Assembly (NCBI GenBank): GCA_011634665.1 | Contig: WAEK01000022.1 | Coordinates: 124,001-188,000, forward strand | DNA from: Mortierella sp. BCC40632 | Lineage: Eukaryota > Mortierellomycota > Mortierellomycetes > Mortierellales > Mortierellaceae | Direction: 5' to 3' | Length of the DNA: 64,000 bases | Shown: positions 1-12,800 of the stretch, in pieces | How positions within the stretch are numbered: the first letter of the stretch is position 1 | How the letters are laid out: every line of letters starts with the position of its first letter | Position numbers and translations under genes: made by a program | The notes under the pieces: model-generated | Database searches by the model: none | The model's input: only the letters and a program-made list of their open reading frames with translations | What the model was told of the DNA's origin: nothing

Positions 1-4
1 CATG

Positions 5-1420
5 TTCCTGCATCTCCCTAACGCTTCCTGTTCCTGTGCCCAATGTTGACCATTTTGCATTTGTATTCTCTATTTTGTCTAGACCCTTCTTAGAGACTTA
101 AGGAACGTGGTCGATTTACCAGGGTGTATTACGACATAAAAGGAAATCACGTCTCACAGTTGCATGAGCACGACAAAAAGGACTACTATAGTCAATCATG
201 ATACCCTAAACCAGGAACATTAGATCAGGAGTCTCTTTCCTACTGGTTCGACCAACAGTTACACAGGCTGTTAAAAAAAGGATGAAGTTCTTGGCTGAAT
301 GCATCCCCTCGAACAATGCAGAAAGTCTGACAGCTGGTCCATTGTCATGCCCCGTGTGTGCTTCTTTCTTACTTTCTTTCTTTCTTTCTGCTGTTTTTTT
401 TTTTTTTTTTTTCATGCTTGATTTGTGGTTTCCTACTATCGCATCATGCCATAGTCGGCTCTTACGTCTTTCTTTGTTTCTTTCTGTCTATTTGGCAGGC
501 GGTGTCTTGCTTTCATCGCATCTGCCTGTATGTTTCACTAGGCTGCACGCGTAGACTATCGTTGCCTATTGTCCCTTGAGAGCACAGTCAGAGAAATCGG
601 AAATCCTCATCTTCGTCTCTTGGTCGGACCCCTCTCCTCTTTTCTCACCCGTCAACAACTGTGCACATGTACTTTCGTTTTCTACGCATGACTCTCTTTG
701 CCCGCATCTGCATAAACTGTTCACCATAGAAATTGACATGAAGACAGCTAGAGGAAAGCGTGCTTGCAGGAAAGTTGACAATGCAAATTGGCCTCCCCCA
801 ATCCCTCTCAACAATTTCAGCATTGACCTCCTTAGTCTAGAGGCTGGCTTGGTGCGACCAGGCATTCATCGCAATGCTGCACGATGAGGCTTTGAGGAAA
901 ATAAATATAAAAAAACGAGGTGTGTGTATCCGAATGGCAAAAGCAATTGAACGTGTTGGAGAATGAGATGGGGTCCAAGCATGATTACGAGGTGTACTAT
1001 CTGGCCTGCGCCCAACATAGTTGTCTGCAGGAGAATGTCACATCGACGATGGTAAACTGGAACTATGGACCTGTGGAAGAGCAGAGGGAGGGGTGAGGGA
1101 AAACTAGAAGTGGAAAAGAAGCAGCCAGTTCACAGACAAAAGTCATGCTCTTCGCTTTTTGTCCAGTTTGGTGGTGGGAGTGTGATAATCCCATTGTTGT
1201 TGGGGATGCTGACGATGTTGGGGATGGTGTAAGGCAACTGGGGGTATCAAGAATAGACCCCATTCGCAATTCATCCACAAGGCTGAGCTTTCTTGTGGCA
1301 AAGAGACGCAAATGGAGATCACTGGAGGGTCTGAGCGCTTTTGAGAAAGAAGGGGGGGGGGCTTACAAGATAGGAACGGTAGAATGGGCGAGGTGAGTTA
1401 ATCCTCAACACAATAGCTGA
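5..1420. repeat. Diverged dispersed repeat, copy A
   Basis: Noncoding block matching a second block at about 2790-4330 in the same order and orientation. Anchor matches: 5-40 with 2790-2825, 161-202 with 2917-2963, 314-350 with 2996-3030, 405-455 with 3060-3105, 745-800 with 3330-3380, 985-1030 with 3610-3655, 1265-1345 with 4025-4105. By eye, identity within anchors is roughly 70-80%, with many indels, so the duplication is old. The right third (about 1120-1420) also matches 23660-23940. It includes a T tract near 397-412. I see no intact open frame, terminal inverted repeats or target-site duplication. It could be a decayed element or a segmental duplication; the left end may lie outside the window. 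Confidence 0.7.
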
Positions 1421-1999
1421 TCCCATATAAACATAACTTATCCTGCAAGATTCGTTTTCGGAACAACAACCACCCTCCACCATTACCAACCCTAGTGCCT
1501 ATGTCAAACCCGCAATGGCCCTTGGATGAGACAGTTTGGATTCACAAAAGACTTTCATGGTAAGCAGACTTAGTAACCCTCTTTCCCAGTCTGACATTCA
1601 GATATCTAATACTGAATCTTCTAGGACTCAAAGGCCCGACAAATTCAGGGGAGGATCAGTTGGTAGTTGTCAAGATCCTAAAATTAAAGCTTGCAAACAA
1701 GTCTTAAAGGCAAAGGAATAAGCTGGCAAGTGGGTGGTTACACATCATGACTATTCTCCAGCAACCTCGCGCAATAGGGGGAGGGAGGAAAATGGTAAAT
1801 TTGGTAACGGGATATTTGGACATTGTAAAGAAAATGAGAAGCGTCAGTATTAGCTTCATTTGTGTCATTTCGAGATATTATATAGCAGGTCAATCCGAAA
1901 CCAACTCTGACTGACACGCGAGCTAGTTAAAAAAAGCACTAGTTGCCTTAGGCATTAGGTACTCATAGAGATGTATATGGAAAGAGTCTGCACTCCACA
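1421..1999. other. Spacer between repeat copy A and the secreted-protein gene
   Basis: No convincing gene is visible. It would hold the 3' untranslated region of the minus-strand gene ending at 2000. The only open frame (1536-1721, plus) is short and shows no recognisable motif. Confidence 0.5.
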
Positions 2000-2533
2000 C
2001 TACCCTATTGCTACTTTTCTGAACCTCCAACTCATAGGGTCAAAAGTATGGAATAAAAATGTGCGGTTTGAAGAGTTGGGACAGTCTTCCTCAAATTTAT
2101 TCATCCAGTTGTCTGGAGTGCGTTCATAGCGGTCGCAATTGCCGCGGAGGGATCTCCAACCCTGAACCCATTGTCCTTTCCCGGACACGAGAGACTTCTC
2201 TTCAATCAGTTGGTCAAGAACGCCAGAGATCTTGGGACCATTTTGAAATTGCAGCTGGAGGTCTGTAGTTCCGATTTGACCATCGAAGTAGCGAAGGTAA
2301 GTCAATTGACTCTCGCTGTCATATTCCAATACCGCATTAGAGCTCGAGAAAGCTTGGACACGTGGAGAAAAGCTTCCAGAAAAGTGGTACACGATACCGT
2401 CAATGATGAACGAGCTTACGAATATGTTTCCTCCAGCTAGACTTCGAACAGATCCATAGGCTTTTCCAGCTTGCACAAGAGCCGGAGCAAGCAAAACAGC
2501 TGCAATGGTCATGGAAATGGTGTTGAAACGCAT
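2000..2533 (-). CDS. Small secreted protein, unknown family
   Basis: Encodes about 177 residues. The N-terminus is a typical secretion signal: a short basic start, a hydrophobic core near residues 8-18 and an Ala-x-Ala-like cleavage region around VQAGKA. The mature part has two cysteines (in NCDRYE and EEDCPN) that could form one disulfide, and many aromatic and Ser/Gly residues consistent with a beta-rich fold. I chose the ATG at 2533 rather than one seven codons upstream because a good 5' UTR intron (donor GTAAGTAT at 2628, acceptor ACAG ending at 2536) finishes two bases before it, placing the upstream ATG inside the intron. A TATAAAG box lies at 2722-2716. I do not recognise the family. 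Its position between two diverged repeat copies resembles lineage-specific secreted proteins, but no function can be assigned. Confidence 0.72.
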   Translation of the reverse strand: MRFNTISMTIAAVLLAPALVQAGKAYGSVRSLAGGNIFVSSFIIDGIVYHFSGSFSPRVQAFSSSNAVLEYDSESQLTYLRYFDGQIGTTDLQLQFQNGPKISGVLDQLIEEKSLVSGKGQWVQGWRSLRGNCDRYERTPDNWMNKFEEDCPNSSNRTFLFHTFDPMSWRFRKVAIG

Positions 2534-2535
2534 GT

Positions 2536-2628
2536 CTGTCGTGAGAGTGGTCAAAGGAAATGGGGTGAGTCTTCGAACACGAGACTTTGGTACATCGGTA
2601 TGAGTGAGAGGAGGATATTGATACTTAC
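2536..2628 (-). other. Predicted 5' UTR intron of the secreted-protein gene
   Basis: On the minus strand a consensus donor (AAA followed by GTAAGTAT) at 2628 pairs with an acceptor (CGACAG) ending at 2536, two bases before the chosen ATG. The 93-nt length fits other introns in the window. It is predicted only from splice consensus. Confidence 0.5.
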
Positions 2629-2715
2629 TTTGTACTTTGATCGTGGGATGAGTGGGTTGGTAGGATGAGATAAGAGTCTTGGAGAACAGAATCAGGCCTC
2701 TGTGAAAAATGTCCT

Positions 2716-2722
2716 CTTTATA
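2716..2722 (-). promoter_or_regulatory. TATA box upstream of the secreted-protein gene
   Basis: TATAAAG reads on the minus strand about 185 bp upstream of the ATG at 2533. This is a plausible distance given the predicted 5' UTR intron in between. Confidence 0.45.
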
Positions 2723-2789
2723 CTGGTGATGGAGAAGGGGGCCTCTGCTGACAACAACGAATCTGAAGCAAAGGACAAAGCATATCCCG

Positions 2790-4330
2790 TTCTTGCATCT
2801 TCCTTACACATCTTGTTCCTGCACATAACGCTAGTTCCCCCTTCTCACATTCGTATCTTCTTGTTCACGGCGCATAAACAAAGAGATGGGCAATGCATAA
2901 ACCACACTCTTATAGCTACATGAATTCCGACAGTGAGAAGGACAACTGTAGTCTGCTACGATCGAATCCCTCAGCTCAATGAGAATGTCCCATTTATGCA
3001 GAAATCTTCACACACTCTCGGTTCTCATGCATGTAAACCCTTTTATTTTTTTTAATTGTAATTGCTCGAATGTGGTTTCTTCCTTCTATCCCATCATGTC
3101 ATTTCCCACGTCATTTTTTATGTAGTTGGCGCCACACCTTCACCCCATTCAAGCTTGTGTTTTCTCCAGGCAACACGCAAGTCGCAGTGGTTGTCACTGG
3201 AAATCCTCCCCCAAGAAACCCCAGATACTGAGAAAGCGCATTTCTCTTGGTCAGCCTCCACTCCTCCTTTCGTTTTCTCACGGATCCAGCAATTGTAGGC
3301 TTTGGATTCCAAACCACAGAAACTGATAGGATCGCAACCAGAGAAAGGCGTGCTTGCAGGAAAGTAGATAATGCAATTATCCTTCAATCTTTCTTGACCA
3401 TCTCAGCACTGACCTCCCTTAGCTCTTTTAAGTTCTTTTTTGGGGTTTACCAAAGGATATCTAAGTTGCGGCCACAGCGATGATGCGCAGTCAGCTATTT
3501 GTGAGGATCCTATCTCTTTAGGGAAGATGAGGACTAGAGGAGTGTTGTAGAGAGTGAGTGGATGGTGGAAGGAGATGAGGAAGAGTTAAAATTCAAGAGG
3601 ATTCACAAGGCGTACCGTCTTGCCCATCCTCATTACAGCTGTCTGGAGTAGTGCTCTAGTCTAGAGTGTTTGCTACGCCAGTGGAAGTAAGTTGAGTTAG
3701 TATATGAATGAACAGATGATAGGATGGAGAGAGCGGCATGCCGAAAGCGAAAAAGCAGAAGCAAATCGTCTTCCTCAAGTCTGCGATTGCATACGGGAGC
3801 GATGCAGAAATTTTAAACTTGAGGGGGGAAGACGAATAATCGTATTCAACAACAGACCCTGCTCAGTTTGAGAATGTGTATTTTTGTATTTGTGAAGTCT
3901 ATTTGGCTCTCCTTTGCCCTGCTAGGTGGAGAGAATGTCATTATCTCATCGTTACTGTGGATCCTGCGGGTGTTGTGGATGCTGTGAATTCTGATAGCAA
4001 CTAATAGTATCGAGTACAGACCTGCTTGTGATTCATCCACAAGCTCAACTATTCCTCTGGCAATGAGAGGTAAGTGGAGATTATTGGAAGATCTGGGAGG
4101 TAGTAGGAGAGAATAGGAAACCTTGAACTATTTCCATCGTAGACTAGGTGAGGATGCTTACCTATCGAAGCAGATACCGGATGAACACAGCTCTTGTATC
4201 AAACAATGTTTATTACTATAGTAATATCTTTCCTTTCTCTTTACCTCAAGCAAAGGTGGTGCCCCGAGCCATGATTACCTTACAGCAGCCAACGGTCAAA
4301 CCAGCAAAACCCTGTAGACAAATGCGCCAG
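2790..4330. repeat. Diverged dispersed repeat, copy B
   Basis: Second copy of the block at 5-1420, collinear with it. The strongest shared segment is the GCGTGCTTGCAGGAAAGT core (3350-3367 here, 758-775 in copy A), followed by similar sequence for about 60 bp. The right part (4190-4320) also matches copy C: the stretch around 4285-4315 resembles 23993-24020. No intact coding sequence is visible. The DNA from 4331 to 4587 appears to be spacer and 3' UTR of VPS13. Confidence 0.65.
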
Positions 4331-4574
4331 TCCTCCACCGCCTGCCATTAACCCACGAGATTTGCAGGCAGGCATTACAAAGACCGGCTAGCCAGTATCA
4401 CTAATACATTTCCTCTCGTTGGACTGTCCTCATTGTACCCAGCATTGATGCTTCAAATACCGCCTAATCCCCTCTGGTCGAGTGGGATCCTTCTTTGGCA
4501 GTAGAGAGTAGTTCACAACACGAAAAACGGCCCCTCCTCCCCCTCCCCCTGCCTGCTGAGAATTGATATTTTCC

Positions 4575-4580
4575 TTTATT
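4575..4580 (-). terminator. Possible polyadenylation signal of VPS13
   Basis: AATAAA on the minus strand begins 8 nt after the VPS13 stop codon (4588-4590). It is unusually close to the stop, so a more distal signal may also be used. Confidence 0.4.
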
Positions 4581-4587
4581 GAAAATT

Positions 4588-6830
4588 TTACTCGAGCGGT
4601 TTGATCTCAGCATTGAACTGATTGACCTTCTCTTCAATCTTCTTGCTAAACCATTCTAATGACTTGTGCTCAAAAATCGGAATAAAATTCTCTTGCTGGT
4701 CTCGACGACTGGTAATCGAGATGCCACGAGGGAAGGGTGCAATCGCCTGAATCTCTGAAAATGGCAACTGCCATTCAACTCGAAGACCCTCGACTCGGAA
4801 GACCAAAATACGCCTCGACGTCAGCATTGATACCATATTGTCTCCCTTGAGAATCAAATGAGCGATATAATCGTCATAGAAAAAGCGCCCATCATCGATC
4901 TGCTTGAGCCAGGACTGTCCCACTGCCTCGGATTCGTCGTACAGGGTAAGGATTCCGTTCTTGGGTACATGTCGAGGAATACGCTTCCGGCGCTGCTCCT
5001 TATCAAAGACTGTGGTGGTGTTCCGGATACCAGACGACACATTGGTAGCAAAGTCAAAGACGCCCACCAACGGTTTCGTGACAGCACCGACGAGACCCTT
5101 TCCTACTCCCTTGAAGAATCCTTCAACACCATCACTCTGGATTCCTGCAAGCGGTTGCTCCACGATACCCGTCACACCACTGAAAACTCCCTGAGCAAGA
5201 GAAACTGCACCTTGCGAAACGCCAGAGAGTGCATGTTTGGGAGCATTTCGTTGATTGCCCATCCGTCTTCTCTCTTGGAAATTCTTGTCCATTGTAGCTG
5301 CAGACAAACCCTTGCCGACTGAACCAGAGATCTTTGCTAAACTGTCTGTAAATCCAAAGACTGTCTTCTTCAACAAGGACGCTGTGCCTCGGGCGACGCC
5401 CAGGCCAAGATCCTGTGGACGGTCACCCATGACAAATCCCTGGTAAGGCTCATAGAAAAAGTCGGCCACGCCTGAACTCAAGTTGTTGAAAAGACCTACA
5501 GGATTGCCAATGAATTCGATCGAGCCGACAATCAAGTGCAACTGGTAGAAAAGGTCCTGACTGTAATGCCTCTGAAGAAGATCCACAAGTACTGGTCCCG
5601 AGGCTAGGACATTCTCCAGCAATAATGCATTGAGTGAAATGGGGGCAGCCTAGTACAACAAGTCGACATCAAACTCGTGAATTAGTGATCGGGGAATTGG
5701 GATGCATTGTACTTTGTCCTGCAATGCCTGATATAAAAGATACTTACATCAATGTTGCCAATGGCCATCGTAAGGACATTGAAGACATACATGATGGGGT
5801 TGCGGCTTGAGGCAGTTTGCTGAGCTTCCTCGATGTTGACGTGATCAGATCTCATAAAGGACAGATTGACTTTCATCGGGTGGAGATGAAGTACCTCAAA
5901 GAACAATTGACCGTCTCCATCAGTCGCTTTGGGCTCTGGTAAATCGAGGCTTTCGTCACACAAGGTAGCCTTGTTGGGGTCCTCACTCCATCCTGGCACA
6001 TTGAACTTTGAGAACTCTAGCAGTGTGTACAAAAAGTCCTCGTCCATGGCCACCGTCAACTCTTGTACCAGGGCCGAGAAGTACTTGAAGTAAACGACAC
6101 CATGCGTATCATCCTTGGCTCGTACAAGTGCGCTGTGTAGAGTCGGGTGTACAGAGGCATCTTTTCCATCCTTTGGCATCTGTGTTGGGCAAAGCAGAAT
6201 CGGGTTCGAGCCACCATAGAGCTGGTTGTCAATCTGGAGCCATCGTACGAGCATGTTCACAGACTGATACATGTTTGAGTCCGTGTACCGCATCTCAAGT
6301 CCTGACATTGACATGTAAACCAGCTCTTGCATCCTCTGGTTCAGGATAGAGATACCAATGCATTCGAGTCGAATATGGAAACTGAACGTCACCACTGCAT
6401 CCACATCAATGACTTCGAACCCTTCTTTGGTCGGATCCTTGCTACTAGATTGGGATGCTCTATCATCCCTGTCAACCAGCGTCATTTGGCTGCCAGATCT
6501 CTGCTTGAACAGACTTTGGTTCGAATTGTAATTTGATAGGACCAACACTTGCGTAGGGCCTTCAGCTACAACATCGATGGCCATGATACCCATCTTGTCT
6601 TGGCGACCATTACTGTTGTCTAGGAATTTGAACGGAACAGTTGAACCAATCTCTTGCAGGCTTACTTCGCGTTCGCTACCATTCACGTTCAATAACAACG
6701 ACTTATCCTTAAAATAAGGATAATCCCAAGAGTAAGACATCATCTGGCCAGGCTGCAGTGTATAGGATTTTGGACCCGAAGATGCACTCGATGGTAAGTT
6801 GCCTTCAAGAGCTCCCTATAAAGTGATTGG

Positions 6831-6867
<37 letters not shown>

Positions 6868-9800
6868 GTTAGTAAAAGAACGGTTTGCGGCAAAAGGTTT
6901 CCAAACGAACAGCACAATTCCAACATTCGAATAAACGGGATATTCACTAGGCTGAAATCTTACAAAGACGCGTTGATTGAACTGAACTGCCCAAGATGAT
7001 CTGTTGTCGATCCGATAGGGCCATCTTCCTTCTTCCTTATTCAAAACAATGAAAATGGTGGCAACCTCCATCATGACGAAAACACGGATAAGCTCGACTT
7101 CTCCATCGCTACGCAAAATGGTGACATGCATCTTGCCCATTTCATCAATGTTGACGGGCGCAGTCCTACAACAGATTTAAGAATCAAAAACCATCCGTCA
7201 GAAGGAACACCAGTATCATACTGACATTTTTCGACCAAAAAGGATTACTCTCAATGGTGGAGAAAGGGCACTTACCATCTCGCTGTAACTCCCTGCAGAC
7301 GGAACGAAATTCGCTTCTGCTGCCCCTGTCGAAGATATTTCAGAGGTACGTGCTGGTGTGCTGGCAACAGGATGACAGTGTTTGACCCCTGTTCCCTTAC
7401 GCTTAGATCCTCATTGAGGTTGCTCTTCAGGATGAATCGAGGTGTAATGGTCACCACCTTGGTCAAGGCGTATTTACCCTTTCCAAGCTCAACATTGACT
7501 CCCAATTGAATCTCTTCAGGTCGATCAAGGGCCGGGATAGCAATTTCCATGATAGATCCAACGGCCTCAAAACTGACTGGCTGACTCCAGTCTGAATTGC
7601 CTCCAGCTTGGATTAGCGCACGGTTTCCATTCTCCGACTTTCCATAAGAGAACATTAATGGTAGCGCCTTGTTCTGCTCCATGCGATTTGAGGTTTGTCC
7701 TGCTGAGATCCTAGCATTTTGCATAAAAGACTTGGCCTTGAAGAGCAGATCCAATCCAGTTTTGTTCAAGATCACATAAGGACAGAATACGCTAAACTTG
7801 ACAGCTCCACCAGAGTCAGGGATGATACTGGGTAAAAAAAAAAAAAAAAAAAAACGACCAGAGTTAGCTCTAGTGCCCAGTACAACCTTCATTGGCTGCT
7901 GTCTGGCAATGTGGCGTGCATCCTTACTGTCGATGGATTCCAAGAGTCAACTTCAGGCCGTCTTGATCTTTAAGAATAAGCATGTTGTCAACAGGGAGCT
8001 CGTTCGGGTCGTGAGAGCTTATGATAGCATATTCACTAGGGGCAAACGTGGTGTTCTCAATTGTCACACTCAAGAGCATAAGATTGCGAACATCCACAGT
8101 GTGGAGAGGGGAGACTCCACCCTTGCGGAGATACGAGGTGAGAAGCGAGCCATTGTGCTTGGGGGAGGTCTTTTCCAACACCATATACCGCATGTTATAT
8201 GGCAGCAAATTCTCAATCTCAACAGGAGCGCTGAGACGAATGGTCATGTACGGGTAATTCTTGTGAACTGGGTCGAAATTATCTGTGCCGCCTCGAACTT
8301 GGAACCTGAACGGCTGTGTGCTTCCGTCCTCCATAGGAAGACAGCTGATAGAGTTCACCAGTTGACCATCAGGATTTTCCCGCTGCTGACGATACTGCTG
8401 CTCTGCTAGATCACGCCAAAAGAGGGTGTCGGTACTCCAGTTGTAGTTAAATCCAGGATCCGGTCGAATAAGGAGTCGGCTACGATAAGCCTCTTCAATA
8501 GGAACTGAGTATTCTTCTCCCGGAGCAAGCTTGTAGGGACTTGAAAGATGCTTCCTCTTTTCGTCCACAACAACAACCTCGACTGGGAGCGACGTTGCAT
8601 TCTCTACAAGAAGCGCTGAGCTGAACGTAACGTACTTGACATTATTTTTGATGTGAATGTCAACAGCAACGCGATGCGAAACCTCATTTAACTTTGGTCG
8701 GAGAACATAAAGGTATCGACCCTCCCGCTCAACCGGTATATCCTTTAGGCTTTCCCATGGAACGCCCTCGAATTGGATCACAAGTGTGTTCTTCTTGCTT
8801 GTAACAGTCTATTACCACGGAACAAGTAGTTAGGGTGCGAGATTCGTAGAGTGAAATATTCTTTTACCTCATCATTACCATACCCTCTTGAGCAAAGGTT
8901 AATTCAACAGCGCATTCTTACCTCTCTCATCTTCCTCCAGTCGTCAAATCGCCAGGGGAGGCTAGTACCGTCGTTAATCTTGTGGACTACGATATCTGTA
9001 TTGCTCTCCGACTCTGTCCAAACATGCAGAGGATAACCCGTTCTGTTCCTCAACATGTATGGCACCAGAGTCTCTCTGTTCACAGACGTGGCGTGCTCAG
9101 GCTCCTTCTGAATGGTCGTCATGATCTGAAGCACGGTCTCGATGAACGTGTGCGTGACATTGATATTGAGAACCTGCTTGGAGAACACATCTATCGTCAT
9201 GTTGGCTGGTTGGAGAGATTTGGACACGTGGATAACCACCTGCCATGGCTCTAACAGCGGCTCCCAGTGAGAGTTCCTGACGTTGAAGTAGTTGGTGCTT
9301 GTCCTGAGGGAAGTATTGACCTTCATCTCAGAAGACCACTCCTTGACCTCCAGATCAAAACGATCCAGTTTGAAGTCCAGCATTGGCAAGCTGTGTGTAT
9401 CATCAATCAAAATCAGTTGTACACCATGAATTAGGGCTTTCAACTAAACAGTCCGAGAAGAGTTGTCCTGTTAGAAAACAAAAGAAATAAAGTTGGCAGT
9501 GACCGATTCACAAGAGATGGGGTCACAAAGTACTAGGTTCACATAATAATCCTCACCGTTTCACGAGTGGTAACAAACGTTGGTCCCTCAACCAACTGCT
9601 TGGGACTAGGCTTTGGAGTTGGAGTGCCAGTAGTCGTAACCACTGCTTCCTGGTTAAGATCAGGGATGGCTCTAGGAACAAGGCTATCAGTGATAACAGC
9701 CTTGGCTGGTTCGGGGGTTGGTTCTTGGACTGGCTGTGACTTGGACTGAAGTTCAGTGGCCTTGTTAACAATATCCATCACTAACATTGCGTCCCGATAA

Positions 9801-12800
9801 GAAAGTCTTATGACAAGTGGCAGAACATCCAAAGTAATGTTGGTTAATTGATGTCCAGGGGTAGGCGACCGAGTGCCCATCGAAAGAGCGATATCGAAAT
9901 TATCGATGAACCGGACTGTTGTATCATCTCGCTTGTCCATCTTGCAAAGGAACATTCCAAGACGCTCGACAACGAGGGTCATGGTCTCCTGCTGTGACAA
10001 GATGACCTGTTGGGCAGAAAGGATAATAGCGTCGGTTGAGGCGCTAGCGGCATTGGCGAGTAAGATGATCTCTGGGGAGACTACGCTGACCCGATATTGC
10101 AACACTTGGCTCTGGTCCGCAGGTCTGGGAGGCTCAATTGCCTTTGGTGCAACGGCGCTAGAGCCACGACGACCGCCGGCTGATCTGGGACTCTTGATCT
10201 GGCTGCTCGTGGGGATCTGTGAACTTTGGGCAGGTTGATCCAATGCTGAGCTCTCACTCTGCGGCTCCTCCATCAATGCACTCATGAAGTAACTTTGCAA
10301 AGCAAAAAGATACTCAAGATGGAAGATGACCTTCGGGCTGTCGACATTGACGAGCACTAGCATACTCTTGTCCTGGAAAGTACTGACCGACAGAGATATC
10401 TGTGGACTATCATGTAGATTGGCTGGTATAATCTCTCGGAACTTAGTCTTGACATTACGTCTCGTGTCGTTGATGATAAGATCCTGGATAGTTAGCTCAG
10501 CCTGCATTGTCGAGTCCGTCATCATCTTGTACTTGAAATCAGTCTTTGTAAGCGAGAACTTGGAGAAACTGCAGTCCCTAAGCTCCTCCACCTGTGCACC
10601 ATCGCCCTGGTAGATCTCAAGTGCGACTTGGGGCAAATTAAACACCAAATCAATTGATGTCCATACCTCGCCTGTCGATTGGACAGGGGGTGGGGGTGGC
10701 TGTGGTACAGCGACAATTCCTACGGATGCCGCAAGTGCATCTGAATCGACCTCATCGCCTCCACCAAATGCACGGGCGACAGACATTGATAACCCGTAGA
10801 GAGTTTTGTACTGGAGCTCCGTCAAGCTGATACTGACATCGGACATACGACCAATAAGCTCCATGTCAGGGCGAGTAAGGCCTTCTTTATGAGTTGCACG
10901 GTTGATGTCAAACTCAATATCCACATCCTCGATAATCTGGAGCTCCTGGACAATATCGTCAAAGTAAAACTGGCTGAGAAGATTGATAGAGTGAATGCCG
11001 AACTTCATCTGATCTAGAGTCCCGCCCTCAATGTCCTTGTCGTCGGCAAACTCGTTTTTGATAGAGATGCGACCCAAGTTGGCGACAATCGTATTCTTAG
11101 ACTTTGCATCTTTGGGAAGAATGACAATTGGCGTACTAATTTGGACATCAAAGTGGAGCCTGCTTGCTGTTGCTTGCAATGCTTGGGCTTGGTTAAGAGC
11201 TGCATTTCTCGCCGAATCATAAAGCACATGCATTCGAGCGAACTTTGCAGCAAAATCGAGTAGCTTTTGAATCGGCTCCTCTAAAAATGTGAGCTGCAAT
11301 GAACCGGCACGCAAGAAGATCGAGGCATCGTATCCTGGGTATCCAGTGGCTTGAGGATCAAACGTCTCGTACGCAAAATCTGCTAGCTCTTCTCCTTGAA
11401 TAGCCATAAGTTGCTGCTTTCCGGGATTGAGGTCATCGGTGAGAGTAAAGTTGCCGAGCTTGACGTTGACTCGCATTGTAGGAGGCTTCATCAAGACCGA
11501 GACATCGCAGTGGGAGAGCGCCATCGTGGCCAAACGTTGGCCATCGTTGTTGAGAATGAAGTTGATACTGGTCATCTTAACCTTGACCTTCATCGTGTCC
11601 TGTGTTTGAGGCTGGGCTTCTATCTGCGGCTGATTTGTCTTGGTAACGCCTGCGCCATCGAGAGTGGTGGGAGGAGGACGTGTTGGAGGTGCTGGCGTTG
11701 GAGAAGTGAAGGTCGTCAACACAAAGTTGAAGAGGGTCAAGACACTCTTTCGAGTAAGGATCATTGTGACGGTGGAGAACGAGATATCTACTGTAGCATC
11801 GATTCCTTTGTACTTGGACATGTACTCAGGCGACGTGGGGTTCACCTTGATATAGTTCACCCTGACAAGGTCTTCCACCCCTCCAGATGCTGGCGATTTT
11901 CCGTCTGCATCAGACGATATCAAATATGGATAGAGTGGGTCCTTCTCAATCAAGTCCTCCACGTAAAGTGAGCCAAGAACAATGCCTACGTTCATATCCA
12001 CCGGTCGCAAGACAAACTTGAGATCAAAGCGCTCAACAATGAGGTCCGCCAATGGGCTGTCAGGCGTGCTGGGGTCTTGGTTCGCTTTCTTCAAAGCAAC
12101 GACAAACTTGGTCACTTTGAAGCCAAATTGGAAAGTCTTTTGGAAAAGACGGGCTCGTGATAGCTCCTATGATTGGAAAAAAGAAACGAATGTGAGTCCA
12201 AAAGGGCGCAGACTAATTTGATTAGGAATGAGCTGAAAGATCCTCAGTGACAGGCAGTTGGTTACCTTGTCTTTTTCAACATTCTTAAGCAATTCCCCGG
12301 CTTTGCCATAGTCATCTTCGGATTCGCCCTCTGTAGTATCCCCAAGGACAAGGTCATCCTTATAACTATTCTTCCCGAGCAAAGGAGCAATTGCCATCGA
12401 GCTCTTGGGCTTTGGTGGTGGTGGCGCCTCAGATTCTGGGTCCTTTGGTACAACCAAGTCGACAATCCGCATAAGGGTCTTGTACTTTCTGTCCGAGAAG
12501 TTGATATGGAGCAAAGGGAGCTCTCCAAACACACGGATTTTGGTCAAGTTTGGTGCTTGAGGTAAGATAGAAAGATGGACATGGAATGTCATATTGATTT
12601 TGTGAATGACATGCAAGTCGTTGTCTTTGGTAGGCTTCCGGATCTGTTGAAGGCATCGATCGACAGACTGACCCACAAGAAGCTAAGATTGAATATGCAA
12701 ATCAGTATGAAGTCTATGAAATAGTCCAACTGAGGTTGCAATTTGCTAAAAAGAAAAGAAAAAGCTACGTACCTGCGTGCTCGAAAGCTGCACGACAAAT

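Noticed and set aside
1..4400. Possible transposable element with coding capacity
   Set aside because: Repeat copies are clear, but no transposase, reverse transcriptase or terminal repeats could be seen, so only a generic repeat is called.
4854..5322. Open frames on both strands overlapping the last VPS13 exon, up to 154 codons
   Set aside because: They are shadows of the conserved VPS13 reading frame and show no motif.
6880..6963. Read-through of VPS13 exon 17 into the T/A tract (VLFVWKPF onward)
   Set aside because: No donor there joins in frame to exon 18, whereas GTAAGA at 6963 joins in phase and restores the expected VAB repeat spacing.
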